Part shown: positions 24,184 to 33,227 of the stretch, one piece after another
Numbering within the stretch: position 1 is the stretch's first letter
Layout: each line of letters opens with the position of its first letter
Assembly (NCBI GenBank): GCA_047833645.1
Contig: CP181259.1
Coordinates: forward strand, 1,798,001 to 1,862,000
Reading direction: 5' to 3'
Length of the DNA stretch: 64,000 nt
DNA from: Pseudolactococcus sp041800635
Lineage (GTDB): Bacteria > Bacillota > Bacilli > Lactobacillales > Streptococcaceae
Position numbers and translations under genes: made by a program
Notes under the pieces: model-generated
Told to the model about the DNA's origin: nothing
Seen by the model: the letters and a program-made list of their open reading frames with translations, nothing else
Database searches by the model: none

Positions 24184-24460
24184 GCGTGTACTTTGCCTTT
24201 ACTTTTTCAAAATAATCCTCAGGTATCTCTTTAGCATCGTCTTCAATGATACCTAGTATTTTTTCTTGCTCTTCTTGCCACAACTGCTTATAAACTTTAT
24301 TTTGGACTCGGACTTCAAAAGGAGCACCCTGTTCAGTAACAGCTTTTTTGACAAACATTGTTAAAAATGATGTTGTTGTTAAGCCTAACTCTTTTGATAG
24401 TTTTTGAAATTCTTTTTTTAATTCATCATCAATTTTAAAATTAATTGTACTTGTTGTCAT
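24176..24460 (-). CDS. RelB/DinJ-type antitoxin
   Basis: 94 residues. The N-terminus TSTINFKIDDELKKEFQKLS is a ribbon-helix-helix DNA-binding domain as in RelB/DinJ, followed by GLTTTSFLTMFVKKAV and a charged C-terminal toxin-binding tail. It neutralises the RelE/YafQ toxin encoded downstream and is expected to repress its own promoter, where an ATACAC/GTGTAT inverted repeat brackets the -10 box. AGGAGG precedes the ATG by about seven bases. Confidence 0.87.
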   Translation of the reverse strand: MTTSTINFKIDDELKKEFQKLSKELGLTTTSFLTMFVKKAVTEQGAPFEVRVQNKVYKQLWQEEQEKILGIIEDDAKEIPEDYFEKVKAKYTHD

Positions 24461-24482
24461 ATCTTTACCTCCTGATATATTT

Positions 24483-24518
24483 ATACACTAATTATATCAT
24501 TGTGTGTATTGTTGTCAA
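24483..24518 (-). promoter_or_regulatory. Promoter and operator of the RelBE-type pair
   Basis: Minus strand TTGACA (24513-24518), 16 bases, TATAAT (24491-24496). ATACAC (24483-24488) and GTGTAT (24504-24509) are inverted around the -10 box, as expected for autoregulation by the antitoxin complex. Confidence 0.75.
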
Positions 24519-24633
24519 GATATATAAAATATTTCCCTCAGTATGATAGTGTCATGCTTGTTAAATTTTTATCAAATCGCACCGTCGCTTTTGTGATATA
24601 ATAAATTTGACTAGATTATTTCAAGGAGACAAG

Positions 24634-25683
24634 ATGTCCAAACAAAGTTTGATTTTATTATATGGCGGTCGGAGTGCCGAGCGTGAGGTGTCGGTTTTAT
24701 CAGCTGAGAGTGTGATGTTTGCGGTCAATTATGACAAATTCGTCGTGAAGACGTTTTTCATCACCCAGACAGGTGAGTTTGTTAAGACGCAGGTTTTTAC
24801 AGAGACGCCTGTTCAGGGGACAAAATTAATGACCAACGCCACGATTATTGCGGCTGATGTTGTCTCGCCTGCCAGTATTTATGAAGCGGGAGCAGTTGTT
24901 TTTCCTGTCCTTCACGGTCCCATGGGTGAAGATGGCTCGATTCAAGGCTTCCTTGAAGTGCTCAAAATTCCTTATGTTGGCCCGAATATTACCTCAGCCA
25001 GTGTGACCATGGATAAAATCATGGCCAAGCATGTTTTTGAGTCGGTTGGTGTGCCGCAAGTCCCTTATGTGGCCTTGACGGATTTGGCTGAGCTTGACGC
25101 CAAAATCGCTGAAGTGACGGCGACCTTGACTTATCCTGTTTTCGTTAAACCAGCCAATATGGGGTCATCTGTCGGTATCTCCAAAGTCGCGTCTGAATCT
25201 GACTTACGTTCTGCCATAGAAGAGGCATTAAAATTCGACAGTCGCATTCTCATCGAGCAAGGGCTTGATGCGCGCGAAATCGAGGTGGCGGTGCTGGGCA
25301 ATTCTGATGTGATGACGACCTTGCCGGGCGAAGTGGTCAAGGATGTGGCCTTTTACGATTACAAGGCCAAATATATCGATAATCAGATTACCATGGCGAT
25401 TCCTGCCAGTATTCCAGAAGCGACCATGGCGGCGATGCGGAAATACGCTGAGATTGCCTATCGCGCCGTTGCGGGAATGGGCTTGTCACGCTGCGACTTC
25501 TTCATGACGGCTGACCAAGAGATTTACCTCAATGAAATTAATGCCATTCCCGGTTTCACACAGTTCTCCATGTACCCCCTCCTGTGGGAGAACATGGGAC
25601 TGGCTTATGCAGATTTAATTGAAAAATTGGTCGATTTAGCGCTTGAAGCCTTTGCGATTCGAGAGAGTAAGTTGGCAGATTAA
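24634..25683 (+). CDS. ddl: D-alanine--D-alanine ligase
   Basis: 349 residues from the ATG at 24634, where AAGGAG is correctly spaced; the upstream in-frame ATG at 24607 is poorer. LLYGGRSAEREVSVLSAESV is the N-terminal ligand loop, GPMGEDGSIQG the conserved active-site turn, FVKPANMGSSVGISK the ATP-grasp loop and YLNEINAIPGFTQFSMYPLL the metal-binding end. It makes D-Ala-D-Ala for MurF, whose gene follows but is displaced by 3.9 kb. The residue after PGFTQFSMYP region has no vancomycin-resistance-type change that I can see. Confidence 0.95.
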   Translation: MSKQSLILLYGGRSAEREVSVLSAESVMFAVNYDKFVVKTFFITQTGEFVKTQVFTETPVQGTKLMTNATIIAADVVSPASIYEAGAVVFPVLHGPMGEDGSIQGFLEVLKIPYVGPNITSASVTMDKIMAKHVFESVGVPQVPYVALTDLAELDAKIAEVTATLTYPVFVKPANMGSSVGISKVASESDLRSAIEEALKFDSRILIEQGLDAREIEVAVLGNSDVMTTLPGEVVKDVAFYDYKAKYIDNQITMAIPASIPEATMAAMRKYAEIAYRAVAGMGLSRCDFFMTADQEIYLNEINAIPGFTQFSMYPLLWENMGLAYADLIEKLVDLALEAFAIRESKLAD

Positions 25684-25738
25684 GCGGATTTTAGACGATG
25701 TCTGATGATGCCTCACAGAAAGCGCGAAAGGACCCCTC

Positions 25739-26470
25739 ATGTTTGAAATTGAAAAAATCAAGAAACTCAACGAAACAGAATTTCAAATCTACAATTTTTT
25801 GATGGATCATGTGGCTGAGGTCAGCAAGATGACGATTCGGGAATTAGCTCAAATGACGCATGTGTCAGCTGCAACCATTGTCAGATTTTGTCGCCATCTG
25901 GGGTTTGCGGGGTTCTCAGAGCTTAAGTTTCACATGACCCAGTCTAGTGAATTTGAGCCATCTATCGAGAGTTATTATGCCAACTTCTTAGCCTTGAATT
26001 CTTTTCTGAAAGGCTTGACGGGTGCTAAATTTCAGGAGGAGTTAGCCCAGGCCTGTCAGATCATCGAGTCTTGTGATTATACTGTGTTTATGGGTATCGG
26101 CACAAGTGGTGCTTTAGCCAAATACGGTTACAGGTATTTTAACAATGTCGGCATCCAATCGGCGGTGATTACAGACCCGTATTTTCCGATTGTCGGCAAT
26201 GGTTACAAAAATGCTTGCATGATTGTTCTGTCCGTTTCTGGTGAAACTGAGGAAATCATCGAGCAGTTGGAACAACTTAAGAAAAACTGTGTCAAGATTA
26301 TCTCCATTACCAATGATGAAAATGCCACGATTTCAAAAATATCAGATTTAAATTTTTCCTATTACATGATTGATGAATTTGCCAGTACCAAGGCAATCAA
26401 GCTGACAACACAGCTACCGGTGCTGGCCTTAATCGAGATTTTGGCGCATCATGTGAAGATGACTAAATAA
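25739..26470 (+). CDS. RpiR/MurR-family sugar-responsive regulator
   Basis: 243 residues. The N-terminal domain has the RpiR helix-turn-helix (MTIRELAQMTHVSAATIVRF, then CRHLGFAGFSELK). The C-terminal SIS domain (VFMGIGTSGALAKYGYRYFN, IVLSVSGETEEIIEQ) binds phosphosugars. It lies upstream of the EIIC and 6-phospho-beta-glucosidase genes and most likely controls them in response to a phosphorylated beta-glucoside. It ends in its own terminator, and a second promoter with a cre site drives the downstream pair. Start at 25739 follows AAAGGACC. Confidence 0.88.
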   Translation: MFEIEKIKKLNETEFQIYNFLMDHVAEVSKMTIRELAQMTHVSAATIVRFCRHLGFAGFSELKFHMTQSSEFEPSIESYYANFLALNSFLKGLTGAKFQEELAQACQIIESCDYTVFMGIGTSGALAKYGYRYFNNVGIQSAVITDPYFPIVGNGYKNACMIVLSVSGETEEIIEQLEQLKKNCVKIISITNDENATISKISDLNFSYYMIDEFASTKAIKLTTQLPVLALIEILAHHVKMTK

Positions 26471-26474
26471 ATCA

Positions 26475-26509
26475 AGACTCAGCTTGTCAAAAGAGCTGAG
26501 CCTTTTTTG
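26475..26509 (+). terminator. Terminator after the RpiR gene
   Basis: CTCAGCT-TGTCAAAAG-AGCTGAG plus T run. Confidence 0.8.
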
Positions 26510-26549
26510 TTTCAACTTATGAAACAAATTTCTTTGTGGTCAAATGCGC

Positions 26550-26600
26550 TTCCAATTTGAAAAGATGTGTTCTATACTAAGGTTAAGTAAGCGCTTGCAA
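26550..26600 (+). promoter_or_regulatory. Promoter and cre site of the beta-glucoside operon
   Basis: TTCCAA (26550-26555), 17 bases, TATACT (26573-26578). AGTAAGCGCTTGCAA (26586-26600) fits cre perfectly on the minus strand and overlaps the start point, a repressing position for CcpA. Confidence 0.72.
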
Positions 26601-26627
26601 AAAAATTCACTCATTGAGTTTCGGCTT

Positions 26628-26705
26628 CTTGAGATTAGGAAAAAAGATAAAAGGATATACGAACGTGTTTCGTTGCTATCTTTTCCTATTTTTCAAAGTC
26701 TCAAG
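26628..26705 (+). other. Long leader stem-loop before the EIIC gene
   Basis: CTTGAGA (26628-26634) pairs with TCTCAAG (26699-26705), and AGGAAAA..GATA pairs with TATCTTTTCCT inside it (26677-26687). No T run follows, so it is not a terminator. Role unknown. Confidence 0.45.
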
Positions 26706-26740
26706 GCAGTCGCCTCAACAACTTTTAATGGAGAACACGA

Positions 26741-28036
26741 ATGAACGACTTTATTAACGGGACATTGATTCCGAAAATCATGAAATTTGTCTCTACCAAG
26801 CCTATGGTGGCTTTCAGGAACGGGATGCTTTACACCATGCCCTTTTCAATTATTGGCTCGGTTTTCTTACTACTCGCTAATATTCCAATTCCAAGTGTCG
26901 CTAAGGCGGTTGAAAATGCGGGGTTAGCAACTTATTTTAATCAGGCGTTCGGTGCGACGTTTGCGGTTATGGCCTTTTTCGCAGCGATTGGGATTACCAT
27001 TTCTTATGTCAAAGAACAAGGGATTGAGGACACACTACCCGCTGGTATGATTTCTTTTGCTTCATTTTTGCTCCTCATGAGCTCAGAAGTTGTTGAAACA
27101 AAGAGTGGCAATTTGGTCGGCAATGTCATTAACAAAGATTGGACAGGTGGCAAGGGGATGATTGTTGCCATTATCGTTGGTCTCTTTGTCGGAATTGTCT
27201 ACTCTTGGTTTATCAAACACGACATTCGGATTAAGTTGCCTGATGGTGTGCCACCCAATGTCGCCAGTTCTTTTACAGCCTTGATCCCAGGTTTTGTGAT
27301 CACAGTCATGACTTTAGTGGTTTATATTCTCTTTGATCAATTACACACGACATTTTTCGATTGGATTTACAAAGTCTTACAAACTCCTCTGCAAGGCATG
27401 ACAACGACCTTACCTGGCGTCATTTTATTAGGTGTTTTAATCCCACTATTTTGGTTCTTTGGGATTCATGGCTCAACCATTGTCGGCGGTATCATGGGGC
27501 CACTCTTGACCGCAAATTCTCTTGACAATAAAGCAATTCTTGATTCAGGTAAAGCCTTGACTTTGGCCAATGGTGGTAAAATTGTGACCCAACAATTTTT
27601 GGACCAATATATGACCGTAACAGGTGCAGGGATGACGATTGGCTTAGTTATCTTCATGGTTTTCTTTGCTAAATCTCAGCAGTACAAGGAACTTGGCAAA
27701 TTATCGATCATTCCAGGCTTATTTAACATTAATGAACCAGTGATTTTTGCCACCCCCATTGTGATGAATCCGATTATGCTCTTGCCCTTCATTTTGTCGC
27801 CTTTATGTTCAGGCTTACTGCTGTATTTCTCAATCTACACAGGTATCGTCCCAATGTTTGCGGGAGTTGTTGTACCATGGACGACACCACCCATTGTCTC
27901 TGGATTTTTAACAAATGGTTGGCAAGCAGCCATTTTACAAGCGATTTGTTTGGCCATGACGTTCTTCATCTACTTGCCGTTTGCTAAGAAGATGGATCAA
28001 CTCACAGTCGCACAAGAAAATGAAACAAGCGTATAA
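26741..28036 (+). CDS. PTS EIIC component, cellobiose/beta-glucoside type
   Basis: 431 residues with about ten membrane helices, matching the CelB/LicC permease family (PTS lactose-cellobiose). NINEPVIFATPIVMNPIMLL near residues 328-347 is the substrate/phosphate-binding signature, and FGIHGSTIVGGIMGPLL near 244-260 the conserved loop. It carries the sugar in while EIIB and EIIA donate phosphate; no EIIA or EIIB gene is adjacent, so those must be borrowed. TTAATGGAGAACACG precedes the ATG. Cotranscribed with the 6-phospho-beta-glucosidase gene. Confidence 0.9.
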   Translation: MNDFINGTLIPKIMKFVSTKPMVAFRNGMLYTMPFSIIGSVFLLLANIPIPSVAKAVENAGLATYFNQAFGATFAVMAFFAAIGITISYVKEQGIEDTLPAGMISFASFLLLMSSEVVETKSGNLVGNVINKDWTGGKGMIVAIIVGLFVGIVYSWFIKHDIRIKLPDGVPPNVASSFTALIPGFVITVMTLVVYILFDQLHTTFFDWIYKVLQTPLQGMTTTLPGVILLGVLIPLFWFFGIHGSTIVGGIMGPLLTANSLDNKAILDSGKALTLANGGKIVTQQFLDQYMTVTGAGMTIGLVIFMVFFAKSQQYKELGKLSIIPGLFNINEPVIFATPIVMNPIMLLPFILSPLCSGLLLYFSIYTGIVPMFAGVVVPWTTPPIVSGFLTNGWQAAILQAICLAMTFFIYLPFAKKMDQLTVAQENETSV

Positions 28037-28098
28037 TATAAGTTAGACACTGTCAGGATCGCACAAGTGATCCGTGTCAAGGATATTGGAGGTAAAAA

Positions 28099-29523
28099 AT
28101 GGCTTTAAGAAAAGATTTTTTATGGGGTGGTGCAGTCGCTGCCCATCAACTTGAGGGTGGTTGGCAAGCAGATGGCAAAGGCGTTTCAGTTGCGGATGTC
28201 ATGACGGTTGGTGCCAATGGCGTTGCCCGTCGGATTACAGATGGCGTTGTACCTGGTGAAAATTATCCCAATCATGAAGCAATTGATTTTTACCATCGCT
28301 ATAAAGAAGATGTCGCTTTATTTGCTGAGCTTGGGCTCAACTGTTTTCGGACGTCTATCGCTTGGACACGGATTTTCCCACATGGTGATGAGTTAGAACC
28401 AAACGAGGCTGGTTTGCAATTTTATGATGACTTGTTTGATGAATGCTTGAAAAATGGGATTGAACCTGTGATTACCCTGTCGCATTTTGAAATGCCTTAT
28501 CACCTCGTCACTGAATATGGTGGCTGGCGGAATCGTCAACTGATTGACTTCTTTGTTCGCTTTGCGGAGACTGTCTTTAAACGCTACAAGAATAAGGTCA
28601 AATATTGGATGACCTTTAACGAGATTAATAATCAAGCCAATTATGTCGAAGATTTTGCTCCTTTTACAAATTCAGGGCTTAAATTTACTGACGGTGAAGA
28701 GAGAGAACCCGTTATGTATCAGGCTGCTCACTATGAGCTTGTAGCAAGTGCCAAAGCTGTCAAAATCGGTCATGAGATCAATCCTGAGTTTCAAATCGGG
28801 AGTATGATTGCCATGTGTCCGATTTATCCGGCCAGCATGAATCCGCGGGACATCATGAAGGCGCAGGTTGCCATGCAGCGTCGTTACTGGTTTAGCGATG
28901 TGCAGGCGCGTGGCCATTATCCGAGCTACCTGACGGCTTATTTCAAGCGTCGTGGCTTTAATCTCGACATCACTGAGGGCGATCAGCGAGATTTGGCAGC
29001 GGGCACAGTGGACTACATCGGCTTTTCTTACTACATGAGCTTTGCGGTGAAAGACACGGACAACGGTGCTGGGTTTGATTACGATGAGGCCAAGGAGTTG
29101 ATTCGTAATCCTTATGTTGATGCAAGCGAATGGGGGTGGCAGATTGATCCGCTTGGCTTACGCTATGTGATGAACTGGTTTAATGAACGCTATGAACTGC
29201 CCTTGTTTATCGTGGAAAATGGCTTTGGTGCAGTAGATGAGCTTGTCGATGGCAAGATTCACGATGACTATCGCATTGCTTATCTGCGTGCCCACATTGA
29301 ACAAATGATAGATGCCGTTGAAATAGATGGCGTTGACTTGCTTGGCTACACACCGTGGGGCTTTATCGATTTGGTTTCTGCCGGAACGGGCGAGATGAAA
29401 AAACGTTATGGCATGATTTATGTCGATAAAGATAATGATGGCAATGGCACGCTCAATCGCAGCAAGAAAGATTCCTTTGACTGGTATCAAAAAGTGATTG
29501 CAAGTAATGGGGAAGTGTTGTAA
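28099..29523 (+). CDS. 6-phospho-beta-glucosidase, glycoside hydrolase family 1
   Basis: 474 residues, usual for GH1. The start FLWGGAVAAHQLEGGW is typical. Acid/base Glu is E175 in TFNEINNQ and the nucleophile is E373 in IVENGFGAVDEL. The C-terminal KKRYGMIYVDKDNDGNGTL segment, following a Ser/Lys-rich loop, is the phosphate-binding region that marks enzymes of PTS-imported glycosides. It splits phosphorylated cellobiose or aryl-beta-glucosides in the cytoplasm. TTGGAGG precedes the ATG. It is the last gene of the RpiR-EIIC-glucosidase module inserted between ddl and murF. Confidence 0.93.
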   Translation: MALRKDFLWGGAVAAHQLEGGWQADGKGVSVADVMTVGANGVARRITDGVVPGENYPNHEAIDFYHRYKEDVALFAELGLNCFRTSIAWTRIFPHGDELEPNEAGLQFYDDLFDECLKNGIEPVITLSHFEMPYHLVTEYGGWRNRQLIDFFVRFAETVFKRYKNKVKYWMTFNEINNQANYVEDFAPFTNSGLKFTDGEEREPVMYQAAHYELVASAKAVKIGHEINPEFQIGSMIAMCPIYPASMNPRDIMKAQVAMQRRYWFSDVQARGHYPSYLTAYFKRRGFNLDITEGDQRDLAAGTVDYIGFSYYMSFAVKDTDNGAGFDYDEAKELIRNPYVDASEWGWQIDPLGLRYVMNWFNERYELPLFIVENGFGAVDELVDGKIHDDYRIAYLRAHIEQMIDAVEIDGVDLLGYTPWGFIDLVSAGTGEMKKRYGMIYVDKDNDGNGTLNRSKKDSFDWYQKVIASNGEVL

Positions 29524-29544
29524 GTTATTCTTAAATCAAAGATA

Positions 29545-29569
29545 TGTCGAGTAATCTCGGCATTTTTTT
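29545..29569 (+). terminator. Terminator after the glucosidase gene
   Basis: TGTCGAG-TAAT-CTCGGCA followed by seven T. Confidence 0.75.
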
Positions 29570-29607
29570 GATAAAATAATAGATATGAAAAAGAATCAGG
29601 TGCAATT

Positions 29608-30963
29608 ATGAACTTAACCCTACATGAAATAGCAAATGCCGTCAAGGCGCAAAACGATGTCTCAAAATATGAGGATCGTGTGCTTGGCAATATCGAGTTT
29701 GACAGCCGGCTCATCCAGCCTGGCGACATTTTCCTGCCCTTAAAGGGGGCGCGTGACGGCCACGATTTTATCCCGACGGCTTTCGAAAATGGTGCTGTTG
29801 TGACGCTCTCAGAGCAAGAAGTGGCTGTTCCTCACATTTTAGTCGACAATACTGAACAGGCTTTTCAGGATTTAGCCCGCTATTATCTGGCAAAAACGGC
29901 GGTCGATGTCATCGCCATCACCGGCAGCAACGGTAAAACGACGACCAAAGACATGACCGCGCAAATTCTGGCAACGACTTACAAAACTTACAAAACGCAA
30001 GGTAACTACAACAACGAAATTGGCCTGCCCTACACCGTCCTCCACATGCCCGACGACACTGAAAAACTAGTGCTCGAAATGGGGCAGGATCACATGGGCG
30101 ACATCCACTTGTTATCTACCCTCGCCAAACCAAAACTGGCGGTCATTACGCTGATTGGCGAAAGTCACCTCGAGTTTTTCGGCACACGCGAGAAAATCGC
30201 TGAAGGCAAGATGCAGATTATCGACGGCTTGGTCAATGGCGGTGAACTCATTGCACCAGCTGATAAAATTATCAACGCCTATTTACCTGAAAATCAGAAA
30301 ATCACGCGCTTCGGTGCAGACGCAGATCTTCATTTGACAGCCCTTTATGAGCACAAAGACCACCTGAGCTTCACGGTTAATTTTCTGGATGAAACGTTGA
30401 CAATCCCAGTCCCTGGGAAATTTAACGCGACCAATGCTATGGTGGCAGCCTATGTCGGGACTTTAGAAGGCGTGTCACCCCAAAATATTAAGGCCGCGCT
30501 AGCTAGTCTCAATCTGACCAAAAATCGAGTCGAGTGGCTTAAAGCCAGCAATGGGGCCGATGTTTTATCCGATGTCTATAATGCGAATCCAACCGCAATG
30601 CGCCTGATTTTGGAAACTTTCCAAACGATTGACCGCAATCCTGAAGGCCGTAAACTGGCAGTCTTGGCAGATATGAAAGAACTGGGCGAACAATCAGCCC
30701 AACTCCATGCAGCCATGATTACGGCACTCAATCCTGATAAGTTGGACTTACTCTATCTTTATGGTCAAGAGATGTTACCACTGGCGCAATTGGCTCAGGA
30801 AATTTTTCCGCCTGACACAGTTAAATATTTCCGAAAAGATGATAAAAAAGATGAACTCGACAATCTGGCACAAGCCTTGCTTGCTGACCTGAAACCAGCG
30901 GATCAAGTCCTGCTTAAAGGCAGTAACTCTATGCGTTTGGCGGAAATTGTCAAACAATTATAA
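29608..30963 (+). CDS. murF: MurF, UDP-MurNAc-tripeptide--D-Ala-D-Ala ligase
   Basis: 451 residues, full length. The N-terminal UDP-binding domain (FDSRLIQPGDIFLPLKGARD), the P-loop GSNGKTT at 106-112, the Mg-binding VLEMGQDHMGDIHLL region and the C-terminal ligase domain (NPTAMRLILETF, VLADMKELGEQS) are all present. It adds D-Ala-D-Ala made by Ddl to the cell-wall precursor in the cytoplasm. ATAAAATAAT just before the gene offers a -10 box, which would replace the cluster promoter lost when the beta-glucoside module separated it from ddl. Confidence 0.95.
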   Translation: MNLTLHEIANAVKAQNDVSKYEDRVLGNIEFDSRLIQPGDIFLPLKGARDGHDFIPTAFENGAVVTLSEQEVAVPHILVDNTEQAFQDLARYYLAKTAVDVIAITGSNGKTTTKDMTAQILATTYKTYKTQGNYNNEIGLPYTVLHMPDDTEKLVLEMGQDHMGDIHLLSTLAKPKLAVITLIGESHLEFFGTREKIAEGKMQIIDGLVNGGELIAPADKIINAYLPENQKITRFGADADLHLTALYEHKDHLSFTVNFLDETLTIPVPGKFNATNAMVAAYVGTLEGVSPQNIKAALASLNLTKNRVEWLKASNGADVLSDVYNANPTAMRLILETFQTIDRNPEGRKLAVLADMKELGEQSAQLHAAMITALNPDKLDLLYLYGQEMLPLAQLAQEIFPPDTVKYFRKDDKKDELDNLAQALLADLKPADQVLLKGSNSMRLAEIVKQL

Positions 30964-30994
30964 TATAAGTTATTCCAAAATACGAACTAACGGT

Positions 30995-31040
30995 AAAAAG
31001 ACGATAAAACCTTATGATAAAAGGTTATGTCGTCTTTTTT
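30995..31040 (+). terminator. Terminator of murF
   Basis: AAAAAGACGATAAAACCTT pairs with AAGGTTATGTCGTCTTTTTT with one bulge; T run follows. Confidence 0.85.
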
Positions 31041-31221
31041 GTCTTTATAAAAATAACAAATAATATCTTTTTGTTCGAAAAATATTTCAAGAAATATTAA
31101 AAAATAGATCAAAAAAAGCTACCAAAAAGACAAAAGTATTATATAATAGACAGGTAGTCAAATATCACGGAATTGTCCCTGATCTTTAGGTTACAAAAAA
31201 TATTGAGGAGTATCCATTTTC

Positions 31222-32274
31222 ATGAAAAAAGGATTGACACGTGGTCTCGTTATAGCAGGTGTTGCATTGTTTGCAGTTGCAGCATTGGCAGCTTGTGGGA
31301 GTAAAACTTCTGATACAAAATCAGAAAATAAGACAATTGACGATTTGAAAATTTCGTTTGTCCCATCTAGAAACCCAGATGATATTGCCGTCGCAACAAA
31401 ACCGATGGCATCACTGTTACAAGACGAGTTGAAGAAACAAGGCTATATCGTGAAGAAAGTTGACGTAACTGTCGGCACAAACTTCGAAGCAGTTGGGGAA
31501 GCCTTAGCTTCTGGCGCTGCTGATGTTGGTTACGGTGTACCAGGTTCAACTTTTGCCTTGTACAAAGACGACGTGAATGTGATCTTGACAGCGACACGTG
31601 ATGGTCTCAATAAAGACTCAAGTGACGCTAAAGATTGGAATGATGGTAAACCAACTGAGCCAACGGATAAACAAGCGACAAGCTACCGTTCAATCTTGGT
31701 GACAGGGCCATCAGAGAAAGGTCAAGCCTTGGCTAAAAAAGTCAATGCTGGCGAAAAATTAACCTGGAATGATTTAAAAGATGCTAACTGGGGACTTTCT
31801 TCAACAACCTCAGCAGCAGGCTATGTTTACCCATCCCTTTGGTTAAACGACAACTTCAAACACACGGTGACTGACTTGGCACACACTGTCACCATTGATT
31901 CTTATGGTTCAGGTTTGGCACGTCTTGCTTCAGGTCAAATCGATGTCTTGCCAATGTATGCTGACGCGCGTCGTGATTTCGCTGATGCTTGGACATCAAC
32001 TTACGGCCAAAAAGACTCTATCTGGGCTGAAACAAACGTCATTGGTGTGACACCAGCCATTTATAACGATGGGATCTTGGTTTCAAAAGAATCTAAAATC
32101 ATGACACCAGACTTCCAAAAAGCATTGAAAGCAGCCATTAAAGATATGGGTACGACAGAAGAAGGCAAAAAAGTCCTCGCTGTCTACTCACATAAAGGAT
32201 ACAAAGATGCAAAAGAATCTGATTATAAATCAGAATTTGCGGCAGAACAATTGTCGCAAAAAAACGCTAAATAA
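31222..32274 (+). CDS. phnD: PhnD-type phosphonate/phosphate-binding lipoprotein
   Basis: 350 residues. The signal peptide ends in ALAAC with lipid-anchored Cys at 25. The mature protein follows the PhnD family (SFVPSRNPDDIAVATKPMAS, FEAVGEALASGAADVGYGVP, TTSAAGYVYPSLWLND). It captures phosphonates or related phosphate compounds outside the membrane for PhnC and two PhnE permeases encoded downstream. TTGAGGAG precedes the ATG and TATAAT at 31142-31147 is the likely -10 box. The ligand is not certain: some Gram-positive PhnD systems take up other phosphorus species. Confidence 0.88.
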   Translation: MKKGLTRGLVIAGVALFAVAALAACGSKTSDTKSENKTIDDLKISFVPSRNPDDIAVATKPMASLLQDELKKQGYIVKKVDVTVGTNFEAVGEALASGAADVGYGVPGSTFALYKDDVNVILTATRDGLNKDSSDAKDWNDGKPTEPTDKQATSYRSILVTGPSEKGQALAKKVNAGEKLTWNDLKDANWGLSSTTSAAGYVYPSLWLNDNFKHTVTDLAHTVTIDSYGSGLARLASGQIDVLPMYADARRDFADAWTSTYGQKDSIWAETNVIGVTPAIYNDGILVSKESKIMTPDFQKALKAAIKDMGTTEEGKKVLAVYSHKGYKDAKESDYKSEFAAEQLSQKNAK

Positions 32275-32300
32275 GCTAACCCTTAGCGTGACGAACTAAA

Positions 32301-32349
32301 ACGCGAAAAGCAAGCAGTCCGACAAGCGTTGACTGTTTGTTTTTCGTGT
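32301..32349 (+). terminator. Attenuator-like hairpin between phnD and phnC
   Basis: ACGCGAAAAGCAAGCAGTC pairs, with a mismatch, with GACTGTTTGTTTTTCGTGT. The T run lies inside the arm, so termination may be partial, giving more binding protein than transporter. Confidence 0.5.
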
Positions 32350-32485
32350 CTAGGCCAGCTTCATCGCTTTGCTGACGCAATGGTTAAAAAAACGCAGCAA
32401 CGGTGTATTTTTCAGCAAGTGCAGACAAGGTCACCTCAGCAAAGCAGTCATCTTATCTACTTATAATTAAGGAGCAATCAGCTAA

Positions 32486-33226
32486 ATGATTAAGTTCGAA
32501 AATGTTTCAAAAGTTTACCCCAATGGTACGCGCGGTCTTGAAGATATCAATCTTGAAATCCAACAAGGCGAGTTTGTCGGCATCATCGGGACCTCTGGTG
32601 CTGGGAAGTCAACCCTTATCCGCACCATTAATGCCTTAAATAATATCACAGCAGGCACACTCATCGTCAATGACATAGATGTTGCCAAACTTAAAGGCAA
32701 AGGCCTGCGTGAGTTCCGCAAACATGTCGGCATGATCTTCCAGTCTTACAACCTCGTGCCACGTGTGTCAGTGATTCGTAATGTCTTAAGCTCTCGTGTG
32801 CCTAATATGTCTTTTCTCAAAGTCTGTTTTGGTCTCTTTTCTCAAGAAGACAAACTCAAGGCCCTCGACGCCTTAAATCGTGTGGGGATTTTGGATAAGG
32901 CTTATATTCGTGCCGATCAACTCTCTGGTGGGCAACAACAACGGGTCTCATTGGCGCGGGCTTTGGCTCAAGATGCTGACATTCTTTTGGCGGATGAGCC
33001 GGTTGCTGCACTCGATCCCGTGACAGCTCGGGAAGTCATGGATGATTTCAAACGGATTAATCAAGAGTTAAATAAAACAGTCTTGATCAATATCCACCAT
33101 GTAGAGTTGGCGCTTGAATATACAGACCGCATTATCGCTGTGAAAAAAGGTAGAATTGTTTTTGATGGCCCATCTAGTAGCGTGACGCAAGAAATTTTAG
33201 ATGATGTCTACAGAAAAGAGGCTTAG
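32486..33226 (+). CDS. phnC: PhnC phosphonate ABC transporter ATPase
   Basis: 246 residues. Walker A GTSGAGKS at 35-42, signature LSGGQQQRV and Walker B ILLADEPVAALD are complete. The FKRINQELNKTVLINIHHVE segment is typical of PhnC. It powers uptake through the two PhnE permeases. AAGGAG precedes the start at the normal distance. The stop is directly before the first phnE start. Confidence 0.92.
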   Translation: MIKFENVSKVYPNGTRGLEDINLEIQQGEFVGIIGTSGAGKSTLIRTINALNNITAGTLIVNDIDVAKLKGKGLREFRKHVGMIFQSYNLVPRVSVIRNVLSSRVPNMSFLKVCFGLFSQEDKLKALDALNRVGILDKAYIRADQLSGGQQQRVSLARALAQDADILLADEPVAALDPVTAREVMDDFKRINQELNKTVLINIHHVELALEYTDRIIAVKKGRIVFDGPSSSVTQEILDDVYRKEA

Positions 33227-33227
33227 A

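Noticed and set aside
26544..26744. 66-codon frame before the EIIC gene
   Set aside because: It spans the promoter, cre site and leader stem-loop and has no ribosome site; the composition is that of noncoding DNA.
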